64,000 nucleotides of DNA from Brassica napus (GCF_020379485.1 NC_063450.1:43242681-43306680), one strand, 5' to 3'. Shown: positions 11,524-23,669, counted from the first letter of the stretch. Numbers and translations: made by a program. The notes: generated by a model not told the origin, from the letters alone.

Positions 11524-13765
11524 GATGAGTTGGATTTTACTCGGAAGAAAAGTTGGGAAGAATTAGAATTATAAATTACTAATTGTGTAAGAACCTTTTT
11601 TGTTTCGCAGATCTTCATTGGTGCATTTTCTGATTTGTATTTTCCTTTTTTCAATTTAAATGCATAAATATATAAATTGTAAGATAATTAAAATTATAAT
11701 AATATATATTTTTCCATCCCAAGATTCCGAGCATCTTTCGATTATAAATGGCTCATTGCTCTCAGAGTGGAAGTGCTATATATTTATATAATACTGTCAC
11801 TCTGTCAGTGTTTTAATTTACAAAAAAAAAACAATATAGAAGGTCAATTCAATTTTATATGTCTTCACTCTTCAGTCGCATTTTCAAGTAAATGGAATCT
11901 TGAGAAAATTTTGCCATATTTTCAGCTTCTTTCTCTTAATTGGCTTCTTAAAATTTTAATCAGAATTAATAATACGAAAACGTATTTCCATGGCTGTATA
12001 TTTGATTAGAACATCGTACACGCATACATATAAGTTCGTAGTTACGCATGTAAGTTCTTTCATCATGTTAATTAGAATCCTAACCTTTACTTTCTTCTTT
12101 GTCACAACCCCACTTAAACTTATAATCATTAGACAGATTGGGTAATTATTAGCTAACCCATTGCTATTAGAAAACTTAGCACGATTAATTATTCGTCTCT
12201 TTGTTTTTCCTTTGCTTTATCATATTTTAAGTAAAGCAAATGAACCGGCCAGCGTGAAATTCCCTTTAAATATTGTTTAAAATAGCGAGAAGTCATTCTT
12301 CCCCACGAATGTCTCGAGAGCAGAAAAAAGAAAGGGATGTTTTTAGATAAGTGGAGCTGAGTGGGCTTGTGATTACCGATAGTTCCATCTTAATTGTATT
12401 TGTTTTTTATAAATAGTTGAATAAGCTTATCAGAAAATTAAGTCTAGCTAGTGGTATGAAATATTGTTGCCATTATCAATATCTAATCTGGACAACGGTC
12501 CATGAGTCCATGACCTCAACGAAGCCTTTGATCAAGGAATTGAAGACCACAAAAAAATGATAACGTGAAAACTCAATTCCGTAGAAGATCATGTGAAAAC
12601 CTCAATTCCACATTTCCACTATCATAAAATAGTTTTAATTGGAGCGAGAGTTTAGGTTACTAAAGTTAAACAATAGCATTGCTTGAGTGTAGTTTTATGA
12701 CACTGATCGCATAAGTAAACTTTTAAATAATACAGTTTAAAATAATGCATGAAGAGAGTTCTAACGCCTAGGCTACATTATAGGCAAGCCTACTAATGTG
12801 TCTCCTTTATACCTTTTATTGATCTCACACTTAAGTCAGTTCCCATGGCCTTTTCAGATATCAGCTTGATTATAGATTATATATTTAATATTTGCCTTAT
12901 ATTCCATTGATTTATATCAAACTTTATTTTCAGTATCCTTTTTCAGCAACATACAATACATGCACATAGTTTAAGTAACCTTTATTTAAAACATGTCTAA
13001 TTTTTTTTGACAAAACTTTTTTAACTTGGTTGAATACAGGGAGAGGTGCAATCTAGGTATACAAATGGACTGTAAGTAATGTATCGATATCCAAGTGGTC
13101 ACATTAGAATTAGTAATTTCACATTGAATAGAAATCGATCTCTAGCCTAGACCAATATAGTGATTTTTCATCCAGTGAAATCCAGTAAACCACCACGATG
13201 TGGTTTAATTTATCCCTTATATATTAATAGGAATATATTTTTATGATATACCATTTATTTCTTAAGAATCTATAGTGTCCAAGTAAAAAGTCTGACGTAT
13301 CATCGTAGCTAATTTTTAAAAATTGTATCCAATGCATTATATATATAATACTACTTACCATTTAATGTCCACAATATATAACCAAGTTCAAATCATTAGT
13401 AAAAATAATCTTGAACCTTGACTTTGATATCTTTTCAAAATAAAATAACATACGGTAGATATATATATATGTGTGTCTTTTTTAAGAGTATAGTGATATA
13501 TAAACTGTACAAAATTACAATTATCTTATAACAATAATGTAAAATACTATAGAACTTCAATATTTATACTAGTTCATCTCTGATAATTATAATAGCGCTA
13601 AATTTATTTATAAATCATAGGACTGAGCAAACAAAAGTTTTAAAGTTCACGCATTGTGTAAATATTATTGTATGATATGTATAATAAACGCATGTCCAGT
13701 TTCTATATGGTATGGTAGGTGATGTTATTTGAATAAATACGTTTACGCTCAAAAAGTGGCCAAAT

Positions 13766-13812
13766 AAACAAAACGGATTTGTGTTCAAAAAAAAAATAAA
13801 ACAAAACGGATT
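13766..13812. repeat. Micro-insertion scar with 14-bp direct repeats
   Basis: AAACAAAACGGATT occurs at 13766-13779 and 13799-13812. It flanks the 19-bp filler TGTGTTCAAAAAAAAAATA. Confidence 0.8.
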
Positions 13813-13991
13813 AGGTGTGTGTATTTGTCTGGCTTAGGGATCTTTTCTCCACTCGTATCTCCATCCAATGAAATCTTTCTATTGCTCATTGTGACATCCG
13901 AAATGACGATTTTTGTTTTGCACATATATATAATCGAAGGGCAAAGAGAAAACCCATTGAGATAGCAAAAGGGCATGCCAAGAAGGTTAAG

Positions 13992-14037
13992 AACTGTGGT
14001 GTGAAAATCAGTTACACAAAAAAAACTGTGGTGTGAA
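13992..14037. repeat. Micro-insertion scar with 14-bp direct repeats
   Basis: AACTGTGGTGTGAA occurs at 13992-14005 and 14024-14037. It flanks the 18-bp filler AATCAGTTACACAAAAAA. Confidence 0.8.
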
Positions 14038-14825
14038 TTTGTAAGATATTTGTATCCTTTGTATTACTTTCTAACTAACCAATTACTCGAGTTAGTATTT
14101 AGCTCTGCAGAGTCCCATTATAGTATATCGAATGGGAAACGTTTTTCATATTGATGTATGAGTTCATAATCATATATCTGTAGAAACAACATTTCTAGTT
14201 TGGTGTTTCCTTAATTTGCAATTGGTTAATACTCACAATATTATACATGTAGCCAATCCTACCAAAATGGGTTAACTTACACTCTTGATACTTATTAGAT
14301 TAGCATAGTATCTTCAGTTCTCAAACAAGTTTTTTCGTATAACTAAATTCTTCTTTGTAAAAAATCATATATAAAGATATGTTTCTCATTAATATTAATA
14401 AAGATAAAATGTTATAGAAAAAAAAGATACGTCTCTCATTGACTTTTCATAGATATCTCAAAGATTATCGGGTAAAAATTTACTCTTTTCCATCAATCGC
14501 AAATAATTTCATACTAATATTTTACCAATTTATTTGAGTTGCACTAATTTTTTTTAGGAATTACATACACAACTATTTAAATGATGCATCCATTTAAATA
14601 TTTATATTAGCATTTATATTAACATATATATATATATATATATATATTTTTGACTAAAGGCTTCATTATGAATATATATACATCGTGCGCTATACTATAT
14701 TTCTAATTAAAGCCAAAATCTATAGTACTGTTACTCATGATTAATCACTCATCAATCACCTTAATTTTATTATTATTTATATAAATACTTTGAGAAGGCA
14801 AAATTCCCTGACATATAATAAAAAT

Positions 14826-15675
14826 GGACACAACTTAGATTCACCCTCTAGGGTGAACCTTTAAATTCACTCCACCCTTTAAGACCAATCAAATTGACAC
14901 ATAGATTATTAATTAAAAATATTAAATTAAATAAAAAATAGCTACAAAAAAATAAAAACGCTAATTTTAGCGACGCTAACGCTTGCAGCTAAACCCTAAA
15001 TCTTAATTTCTAAACCCTATACCCTAAATTCTAAACCCAAATCTAAACCCCTAAACCCAAACCCTATACCCTAAATCCTAATCCTAGACCCTAAACCCAA
15101 AAACTAGACTATAAACCTAAACTCTATACCCTAAACCCAAACCGTAAATCTTAAACCCAAATTATATACCCTAAACCCACCTTAACCATAAGTCCAAACG
15201 GTAAATCCTAAACCCAAACCGTAAATCTTAAACCCAAAACCTATAACTAAACCCTAATCCTAGACCGAAAATCCAAACGGTAAACCCTAAACTCAAACCC
15301 CAAACTTAGATGTTATAGGGTTTGGTTAAGGTTTACGGTTTGAGTTTAGGGTCTAAGACTTGGGTTTAGGGTATATGATTTCAGTTTATAGTCTAAGACT
15401 TGGGTTTAAGGTATATAATTTGGGTTTAGGGTCTAGGATTAGGGTTTATGGTATAGGGTTTGGGTTTAGGGGTTTGAATTTGGGTTTAGAATTTAGGGTA
15501 TAGGGTTTAGAATTTAAGATTTAGGGTTTAGAGTTTCGCTGGAAGCGTTAACGTCGTTTTTATTTTTTGTAACTATTTTTTATTTAATTTAATATTTTTT
15601 AATTAATAATCTATGTGTCATTTTGAATGGTCTTAAAAGATGGGGTGAAATTAAAAGTGAACCTAAGTTCTGTCC
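14826..15675. mobile_element. Mutator-like foldback MITE with telomere-like arms
   Basis: The element starts GGACACAACTTAG and ends CTAAGTTCTGTCC. The two arms pair for nearly their whole length of about 420 bp, for example ACACATAGATTATTAATTAA on the left and its complement on the right. AATAAAAAT is perfectly duplicated at 14817-14825 and 15676-15684, and a 9-bp target duplication is the mark of Mutator-like elements. Most of each arm is made of degenerate CCCTAAA/CCCTATA/CCCAAAC repeats, in the C-rich sense on the left and the G-rich sense on the right. There is no coding capacity, so any mobility would need a MULE transposase elsewhere. Confidence 0.85.
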
Positions 15676-15684
15676 AATAAAAAT

Positions 15685-16690
15685 ATACTCCTATAACCAT
15701 GTGCACATAAACCCAATAAAAGCTGGCAAATAAAACGATGATTGAGGGCGAAAAATAATGTATATAAAATGGTATTGTTTAGGAAGAAACACATGATGGG
15801 CTTGATTGATAGCGCATTAGCATAAACATTATGTTCGTCATTATCCAATCAATATTTACCACAAAAGCATTTAAAAAAGCATTTATAAGATGCTAATGCT
15901 CTCTAAATGCTCTTTGCTCAATGCTCTCATTTAGAGCTTTTGGTAGAGCATTTGTATTTAGAATATATAAAAAAATTTAAAAATTATATATAATTAATTT
16001 ATTTTTATTTAATATTATAAAAACATTATGCTTATAATAAAAAACAAAATTTGCTTTAAAAAAAATAAAATTTGCAATTAAATATTTTTAACTTTTTAAA
16101 AAGAACAATATTTCACACTTAAAATATAATATAATTTAAATAATTACACATATCATTCATTATTTTTAATAACATAACATAACATAGCATAATATATATT
16201 TATATATTACATATTATAAATTAAAAATATCTATATTATTTAGAAATAAGTAAATTATATATTATATATTAATTTTTATGATAATATTATATATGAATCA
16301 TTTACTGCTCTACTAATAAATAAATAATGATAATTTATATATAAATTATATATAATTTATTTTTTTTGAATAAATTTTATATTTTTAAATAAATTTCACA
16401 TTTTTAAGATAATAATAATTACCATTTAAAATTTAATTTATATAATTAAATAAGATTTATTAGTTTTAATAACAAATATATTATTAATATATATTATTTC
16501 AAAATAAATATATTATATATTTACTTTTGTGGTAATTTTAAAATTGTATACTGCTTCTGTTCTACCAATCAGTTTATTAAAAACTTTAATGAAAGCATAC
16601 AACTTCTACTGTATACTGCTTATACAACATACTGCTACTGCTTTATCATCAGTTGTACCAATCGAGTCCTTACTAACACTATAAAGCTTA
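15685..16690. other. Very AT-rich stretch
   Basis: It starts with repeated AATGCTCT/AGAGCATT motifs (15870-15955) that form a short palindrome, then continues as almost pure A/T to about 16550. It is probably an old MITE relic, but I cannot define its ends. No gene. Confidence 0.4.
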
Positions 16691-16928
16691 GAGCACCGTT
16701 AACCCACCGGTTGCTTAAGTGGAGATGCTTAAAAAAATTTGTCTGAAAAAAAGAAAATTTAAAAGAATGATCAATCGTGGACCGTCACGTGTCCGTGGGG
16801 TCCACGAACAGTGCAAGCAACAGCTGCTTATGATGCCTAATTAAACACTCCTTCTTCTTCTTCTCTTTTCTTTTTTTTAATTAAAAAAATGCTAAACATC
16901 CCTTAAACACCCATGGTTAATGGTGCTT
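16691..16928. mobile_element. Tourist-like MITE
   Basis: The ends GAGCACCGTTAAC and GTTAATGGTGCT are imperfect inverted repeats. TTA precedes the left end and TTA or TAA follows the right end. About 238 bp, no ORF. It resembles the elements at 5676 and 63240. Confidence 0.7.
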
Positions 16929-16949
16929 TAATACACAAAAAATTGCATT

Positions 16950-17560
16950 ATTTTTGGCATAAAACTAAAAAAAAATGTTTTAAAATAAATAAATACGAAA
17001 CAAAAGAGTTAGAACATATTTTAGACACTAAATAATTTAAATATTGTGTATTGATTTATTTATCTATATAGAAAGAACTATTTGGTATAATGTTTATGTA
17101 TTACATATGCACTAAAAATAGAAATATTGGGTGTGATCGTTATAGATTGCATATGTATCTAATGCTTACTTAATGCCAATATAATGCGATAAATAACTAT
17201 AGATTTGTTTCCGTAAGATTATATATGATTGTTTTAATACTACATATAAACGTGCATAAATAATTACATACATATATGATATGTTAACATAAAAAAATAT
17301 ATCATAGAAATATAATTATCAATATAAGAAGCATATTAATTAATATGTCCGCAAATGCGTGCCGACGGTCTAAGCAGTAAGACTTATATACAAAAAAAAA
17401 TTGCATTGTGACACTATGTAAGATGTTAATTAATTAAGAGATAGCAATTAATGAAAGTTTTTGGCATAAAACTAAAAGAAAAAAGAGGTACTTTAAATTA
17501 TATAAATAAGAAACAAAATAGGTTAGAACATATTTTAGACTCTATATGATTAAAATATTG
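16950..17560. repeat. Diverged direct repeat about 490 bp apart
   Basis: A block of about 110 bp near 16950-17060 (TTGGCATAAAACTAAAA, then TTAGAACATATTTTAGAC) recurs near 17460-17560 in the same order and orientation, with several differences. It may be the flanks of an inserted or duplicated segment. No gene lies between them. Confidence 0.7.
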
Positions 17561-18032
17561 TGCATTGGTTTTTTATATATATAATTTATCAAATAGACTT
17601 TTATTTCTGTCATATAGGTGACAATTTCTTCTTTTTAGTTTCTAGCAACATTGTATTTTAAATTTTTAATGCAAAAACTTGATATAAATCTGATTTACAT
17701 AGTAGCATACTAGCATTTGTGAAAATTTTAAATAGTATGGATCAAAAAGTTACCAAACAGTCACATATATTATATATAGAAAAAATCGAATTGTCGTTGT
17801 CTTTGTATTCAGAGGAACGTTCCTCCCAAAACCATTAACAATTTCATGACATAAAGTGGAGAAGAAGCAGTTGATGGGGTAACCGACTGCAAATTGAATA
17901 TGTTGTGGACTAGATCTTTATTGAAAGTTTTGAAAATTTGTAGGTTGGCCGGCTATTGTATATGTTGTGGGCTAGATTTTCGTCTTTGAGACTAGTATAA
18001 TATGTTCACCATAGATTATATATTGTTAAATG

Positions 18033-18066
18033 AAAAATTATGATAAGTTAAAAAAAATTATGATAA
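18033..18066. repeat. Short micro-insertion scar
   Basis: AAAAATTATGATAA at 18033-18046 and 18053-18066 flanks only six bases (GTTAAA). It is the weakest of the scar set, because the repeats are AT-rich. Confidence 0.5.
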
Positions 18067-18104
18067 CTTTGTTTTTTGGGTTTACTGGTGGAATAACCAA
18101 AAAA

Positions 18105-18180
18105 GAAAAAGGAAATTAAATTTTTACCGAGAGGGGAAAAAAGAAAAAAGAAATTAAATTTTTACCGAGAGGGAAAAAAA
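18105..18180. repeat. Tandem duplication, unit about 37 bp
   Basis: GAAATTAAATTTTTACCGAG followed by AGGG occurs twice in direct tandem, each preceded by an AAAAGAAAAA run. Confidence 0.8.
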
Positions 18181-18269
18181 GAGATGGGAAGAGAAAGGAA
18201 GAGAGAGGGTGAAATTTAGTTAGATAGTAAATTGTGTTTTTTTTGTGTTATCAAGTCTAATTTTCTTTT

Positions 18270-18690
18270 GGTGGAGCTGTGGGGCGTTTACTATGGACTT
18301 GTCATTGCATGGGAGAAAGGTATTAGTAGGTTGGAGGTGGAGGTTGATTCTAAAATGGTAGTAGAGTTTCTTACAATGGGGATTGGCGAGACTCATCCGC
18401 TGTCTTTCCTGATACGGCTATGCATGGCTTCTTAACAAGGGACTGGTTAGTCCGAATCTTTCACTTGTATAGGGAAGTAAACCACTTAGCTGATGGTTTG
18501 GCTAACTTTGCTTTTTCTTTTCCGTTTGGTTTTCATAAATTAGACACTGCACCTTTGGATGTTATTAGTCTTTTGCGAGAAGATGTCGATGGACCCCTAC
18601 GGCCTCGACAAATTCGTTTGTAGTCTGAAGTTTTTCTATTAAATAAATATTGGGAGTCTTTTTCTCCCGGTTTCCTACCAAAAAAAAAAA
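18270..18690 (+). mobile_element. 5'-truncated LINE tail (RNase H end)
   Basis: Two short frames form the C-terminus of a LINE RNase H domain: LWGVYYGLVIAWEKGISRLE with VEVDSKMVVEFL in the first, and YREVNHLADGLANFAF in the second. They overlap near 18420 in different frames, so there is a frameshift. The last codons end at 18623. A short 3' UTR and an 11-base A tail (18680-18690) follow. Only the last 350 bp or so of coding sequence were inserted. I could not identify a target duplication. Confidence 0.8.
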
Positions 18691-18835
18691 GAAAGAATAA
18701 AATTATGATATTTTTTTACCAAAAAAAATGATGATACTTTGTTAATGGCATATATAATAAGAACTGATGTAATAGACACAAAACTACAAATACTCTGTAT
18801 TGTATATTAAACTTTTATTATTTGTGGAGACACTA

Positions 18836-19135
18836 GGGGCATCTTCAATGGTTCTCTATAATTTCCTCTGTAACTTCTACTAAAATAAAATAACTTTATT
18901 ATAAAATTAGTTTTGATTCAATGGTTAACTCTATGATAGAGCGAAATATAGAAGAATATTGATTATCTACTCCAAATATAGAGTAAAAACAATATTAATT
19001 TATATTCCGCTCTATTATAAAGTAAATTTATTATAGCTAATCATTGAAGTAAAACCAACTCTATATGAGTTAATATATTTTAGTAGAAATTATAGAAGAA
19101 ATTATAAAGCACCACTGGAAATGGTCTAAAGTGAT
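18836..19135. mobile_element. MITE with long imperfect inverted repeats
   Basis: The left end GGGGCATCTTCAATGG with TCTATAATTTC and ACTTCTACTAAAATA pairs with the right-end sequence TATTTTAGTAGAAATTATAG and CACTGGAAATGGTC. About 300 bp, no ORF. The ends are approximate and the superfamily is unclear. Confidence 0.65.
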
Positions 19136-19139
19136 CATA

Positions 19140-19315
19140 AGACCATCTCCAATATTACACAAATTTTTTTTCTATATTTTATTCTAAATGGAGTAACTTT
19201 ATTATTTGGTTTAATGAATAGAGTAATGTTATTTTTTTACACCAAATAATAAAATTATTCTATTTAGTGTAATAGAAGAAATTTTCTTGTTTCATTGGAA
19301 ATGCCCCAGAGAATC
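19140..19315. mobile_element. Second MITE next to the previous one
   Basis: GACCATCTCCAATATTACAC at the left and TAGTGTAATAGAAG with CATTGGAAATGCCCC at the right form the arms. TTTATTATTTGG and CCAAATAATAAAATTATT pair in the middle. About 175 bp. Confidence 0.6.
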
Positions 19316-19998
19316 AATAGATTATTTGCATCAATCTTTGAGATTTCAATGAGGTAAAGAGTCAAAAAGTGTAATGGCACACAAAAAATCTCATAGGTGG
19401 GGAAAAAAAGAGAACTCCATTAAATATATAAACTCCTACTTAAGTATTTTAAACACATATATATACACACACATATGAGAGATAGTCACATCATAAGTCA
19501 CAACTAACAATTTATATATATCTCTCTCTCTTCTATAAGTTTTAATGGTGATTTAATAGACCCGTAGTTCTCTCAGCCTCTGATCATCATCCGGTTTCTA
19601 CTCTCAGCAAAACACAAATCAACGATAATATCTCACTCTCTTTACTCATTCTTCTTATTTGGATAAGATTTGCTCTCCCTCATTTTCAGCAGACTCAATC
19701 CAAACCCTAACCTCTTTGATTCCCATCGCATAATATTAATTATTCTCTTCAAAAAATCAATTATAAATATTTTGAAGAAACACCTTTCTTCACCATCCCT
19801 CTTTTATTCTTACTCCACGCTTTAAATGTCAAATGGTTCAATCTGTCCTTTGCCCTTAAATACTGTCACCACCACCACCATAATTTCTATACTCCAAACA
19901 CTTCTCGTATTCTCTTAAGAATAACTACTTAAAATACATTACAAATACACACCAAACAAGAGAATAAAAGAGAAACGATTCTTGGTTTAGCTTTCTTG
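19316..19998 (+). promoter_or_regulatory. YUC6 promoter and 5' UTR region
   Basis: AT-rich upstream DNA with CT-rich microsatellite pieces (TCTCTCTC near 19523) and a CA-rich segment just before the start codon. Candidate TATA-like stretches occur (TATATATA near 19458 and 19515), but I cannot choose one. Confidence 0.35.
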
Positions 19999-22639
19999 AT
20001 GGATTGGAAGAAAGAGATGGAAGGTAAACTAGCGAATGACTACTTGTCCTCCAACCACGGCATGATGACGTCACAACGCCGCATCTGCGTCTTCACCGGT
20101 CCGGTGATCGTAGGCGCCGGACCGTCGGGACTAGCGACGGCGGCTTGTCTCAGAGAGAAAGGTATAACTTCGGTATTACTCGAGAGATCAAACTGCATAG
20201 CGTCACTATGGCAGCTCAAGACATACGACCGCCTTAGTCTCCACCTTCCAAAGCAATTCTGTGAGCTTCCGCTTAAGCCCTTTCCCGCTGACTTCCCAAC
20301 TTATCCGACAAAACAGCAGTTCATCGAGTACCTCGAGGACTACGCTCGTAGGTTCGATATACGACCGGAGTTTGGTCAGACGGTCGAGTCGGCGGAGTTT
20401 GATGAGAAACTCGGGATGTGGCGAGTGAGGAGCGTGGGTAAAGAAGGCATGACGGAGTATGTTTGCCGGTGGTTGGTGGCTGCGACGGGGGAGAATGCAG
20501 AGCCGGTTGTCCCTAGGTTTGAGGGGATGGAGAAGTTTGCAGCCACGGGGGTCGTTAAGCACACGAGTCATTATAAGACCGGTGGAGATTTCGCAGGAAA
20601 AAGGGTTTTGGTCGTCGGATGTGGAAACTCCGGCATGGAGGTTTGTTTGGATCTATGCAACTTCGGTGCTCAGCCTTCTCTCGTTGTCAGAGACGCTGTG
20701 AGTATTTTTTTTCTTCTTATTTTAAGAAGTTTTTAAATTAATTAAATCAACGTTTTCTTATGCGTATCCGATATTAGTTTTTTTGGCTCTTTCATGTTTG
20801 GTAGTGTTCTTCAGAAGAATCACATAATTTTTTCGTGTTGATCTTCTGATATTCCTAAGTTATTTTTCAAACTCAAGATATTACCTACTTTCAAGTTCAA
20901 AAGAAAAAAAATATATTACCTACACTTTTCATGATTCTGTGTTTTCCTGATTTTTTCTTGAAATCGATATAATAGATTATTTGATTTTTGATTGTACAAG
21001 ATAATATCCCGTAACCCGTTTATGAATATGTTTTAAGTTAAAACGAATTTTAGAGAGAACAAAAATATGTTCCTCAAATACTTGAAAAGGTGAAAAGAAC
21101 TTTTAAAACACATTAACACTCATCATTCAATCTTAAACATCATTAACTTGAAGATGTTTTTCCAAAAGTTTCTTTAGTCTTCTTATTAATCGAATCCCTT
21201 TAACAAGATTTTATCAATAATAATAAGTGTTTCAGAACATCTATTTCGTTTGTACTATTTTCATAAAGAACCCAATTATTTATATATACAAACTAATTGT
21301 AGTTTAATCATTAATGTTTCTTTAATACTAGCTGGAGATTTCAGAATAATCTTTCGTGCACGCTGTTTAATTTTTGTGTGCTTTTACAGTAACAATTTGA
21401 AAAAATTTATACTTCTTTTGCTTTTCAGTTTGATAATATTCACATTTGATTTTTTTATTAATCTGTTTTTTACTTACTGAAAATGTAAAGGATGGTATTC
21501 ATCCTTAAGATTTTATTCTGTCTTTTTAGGCCCTTGTGACTTCAAGTTCCAACAATTTGTTTATGTAGTTTTTTATATAAATAAAGAGGTTTACCTAATT
21601 TCTGTAATTCGGAAATACTAAAATATAGAATGAGAACTATAAGAATATAAACTTTATTGGGATTATCACAAGCACGCGCAAACATTCTCACAAAAATCAT
21701 AGTCTCCAAACATTATAAAATATAGATAGAATATGATTTTCTCTTTTGAGGTTTATAAATCCATAAGTATTTGCTAATTGTTTATTTTTAACTGGTGAAG
21801 GTGCACGTCCTACCGCGAGAGATGTTGGGTACTTCAACTTTTGGATTGTCCATGTTGTTACTCAAATGGTTGCCCATCCGACTTGTTGACCGTTTCCTCT
21901 TGGTTGTTTCCCGGTTCATCCTCGGGGATACCACCCTGTTAGGTCTTAACCGACCACGGTTAGGTCCATTGGAGCTCAAAAATCTCACCGGCAAAACCCC
22001 GGTTCTGGACGTGGGGACGCTTGCCAAGATCAAAACAGGAGATATTAAGGTACCGTATATCTCAATCATATATATTTACACTAATAACCGGTTTATTGAT
22101 TGTGATATTTGATTTGTAATAACAAAAGGTGTGTTCCGGGATAAGAAGGTTAAAACGGCACGAAGTTGAGTTCGATAACGGGAAAAAGGAGAGATTTGAT
22201 GCCATAATATTGGCAACTGGCTACAAAAGCAACGTACCCTCTTGGCTAAAGGTAGTCAATAATGATAATATAGTTATTTTACATATGTTCACTTTTCTTT
22301 AAAACGATCATTAAAATCTTTATTAAAATTATCCTTTCGTAAGAATATACAAATATATATTTATCAAGAGGTCGCATTACATCTTTTTCTAACAAACAAA
22401 TAATTTTGCAGGAGAATAAAATGTTTAGTAAGAAAGATGGATTCCCAATACAAGAGTTTCCGGAGGGATGGAGAGGGGAATGTGGGCTATATGCGGTGGG
22501 GTTCACAAAACGTGGGATTTCGGGAGCATCAATGGATGCAAAGAGAATAGCTCAAGATATATACGAGTGTTCAAGAAAATCTGATCAAGCCCATAGACAT
22601 ATCCAAGTGTTCATGTCAAGTAAACCTGATCAAGCGTAA
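19999..22639 (+). CDS. YUC6: YUCCA-type flavin monooxygenase (YUC6)
   Basis: Four exons join in phase (19999-20697, 21801-22049, 22129-22251, 22412-22639) to give 432 residues. YUCCA enzymes convert indole-3-pyruvate to the auxin indole-3-acetic acid using FAD, NADPH and O2. Visible motifs are the FAD-binding GAGPSG in [24 protein letters not shown], an FMO-type signature region around [15 protein letters not shown], the NADPH-binding GCGNSG, and [13 protein letters not shown] near the C-terminus. Sequence and exon plan fit YUC6 best among the family (N-terminus [10 protein letters not shown], internal [12 protein letters not shown]). A TTG codon just upstream is in frame, but the ATG at 19999 is the natural start. 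The C-terminus is about 15 residues longer than I recall for Arabidopsis. No disruption. Intron 1 (1103 bp) holds a micro-insertion scar. Confidence 0.95.
20878..20923. repeat. Micro-insertion scar in YUC6 intron 1
   Basis: ATATTACCTAC at 20878-20888 and 20913-20923 flanks 24 bases of filler that begin TTTCAAGTTC and end in an A-rich run. Confidence 0.7.
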
Positions 22640-23669
22640 AGTAGATTAATAATAAACGGTTGAGTGATGAAAGGTTTCTGTCAAGAAAAATACATAACTT
22701 GAAGACGGGTAGCGATCAAAGAAGAAAATTGATGGTTTGGGTTTCAAGGGGAGGATGGGGGCGTGATGTAAATTAAGACTTATCTCCAGCTGCAATGCAA
22801 ATTGGGGAAGAAAAAATGAAAATGAAATTTAGTGAGAGTGATCGTGGTGGGAATTGATGATCATCTGCCCCAAGAAGAGGAGGGGACCCTCTCTCTCTCT
22901 CTCTTTGCATGCTTATAACCCACTTTGTAAATCTTTCTATACTTTCTTTCTATGTTTCAGTTTCTTTATTGTAATTTCCTTAGTTAGGTATGCTCTTTGT
23001 TTTTCTTAGCTTTTTCGGTTCAATATTTTTGGTAGAGTATTGTCGTGATTGTTTTTTGTTATATACATAATATTTGTTTAACTAAAACTCTTGCCTTTTG
23101 TAGCTAACATAATAGTAAGTGAATTGTTAAAAATATAAATAAGAAGCTTTAAAAATGTCCAATTAGAATGTGTCAATGAAACTTCGTTGTCGAAATGATT
23201 TCATTCCCTAGTAGAAGTATCATAGATATGGACCACTGTGTTGTACATTCGTCAGAAATTAAGACCTGCACATTTATAATTCTGCTGACCCCTTTTTCCA
23301 ATTATAGCTAGATGTACGGTCTCCACATGATTTTTTTTTGTCATATTTTAGAATTAAACTAGCTATAAATCTATCGTAGATCTCATGTCAAAATAGAATG
23401 TTCCGTTTAGATTACATCATGGATTTGTTATCTTGGCCGTATTAGTAGGATCTTGCGTATAAAATATATTTCATAAAAATCAGCAAAACAGTTGTGAATC
23501 CGTATATTCTACGACGGGAAAATAAACCTACCATGTCAGGTATGATTTGCAGCAAGCGAGGTCAAACAGATAATCAAAATAATTCACTGTCAAGGATATA
23601 TAGTTGCCCAAGTGATGAATATCAATAACCCAACGTCGTTCAAGTCAGAGACCATAAATTTAAAGCCAA
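22640..23669. other. YUC6 3' region and intergenic DNA
   Basis: It holds the 3' UTR with a (CT)n microsatellite at about 22889-22903 and then AT-rich sequence. No gene. Confidence 0.4.

Larger units (their letters stand above)
11524..14816. other. Gene-free AT-rich stretch
   Basis: About 3.3 kb without credible ORFs or RNA genes. It contains two micro-insertion scars (13766-13812 and 13992-14037) and a (TA)n tract at about 14624-14646. Otherwise I see nothing I can name. Confidence 0.5.
17561..18230. other. AT-rich intergenic DNA
   Basis: No gene recognised. It contains the short duplications at 18033-18066 and 18105-18180. Confidence 0.4.

Noticed and set aside
15000..15530. Interstitial telomere array (CCCTAAA runs)
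   Set aside because: The units are degenerate, switch strand at the centre and lie within a foldback element with a 9-bp target duplication. They belong to the transposon, not to a fused chromosome end.
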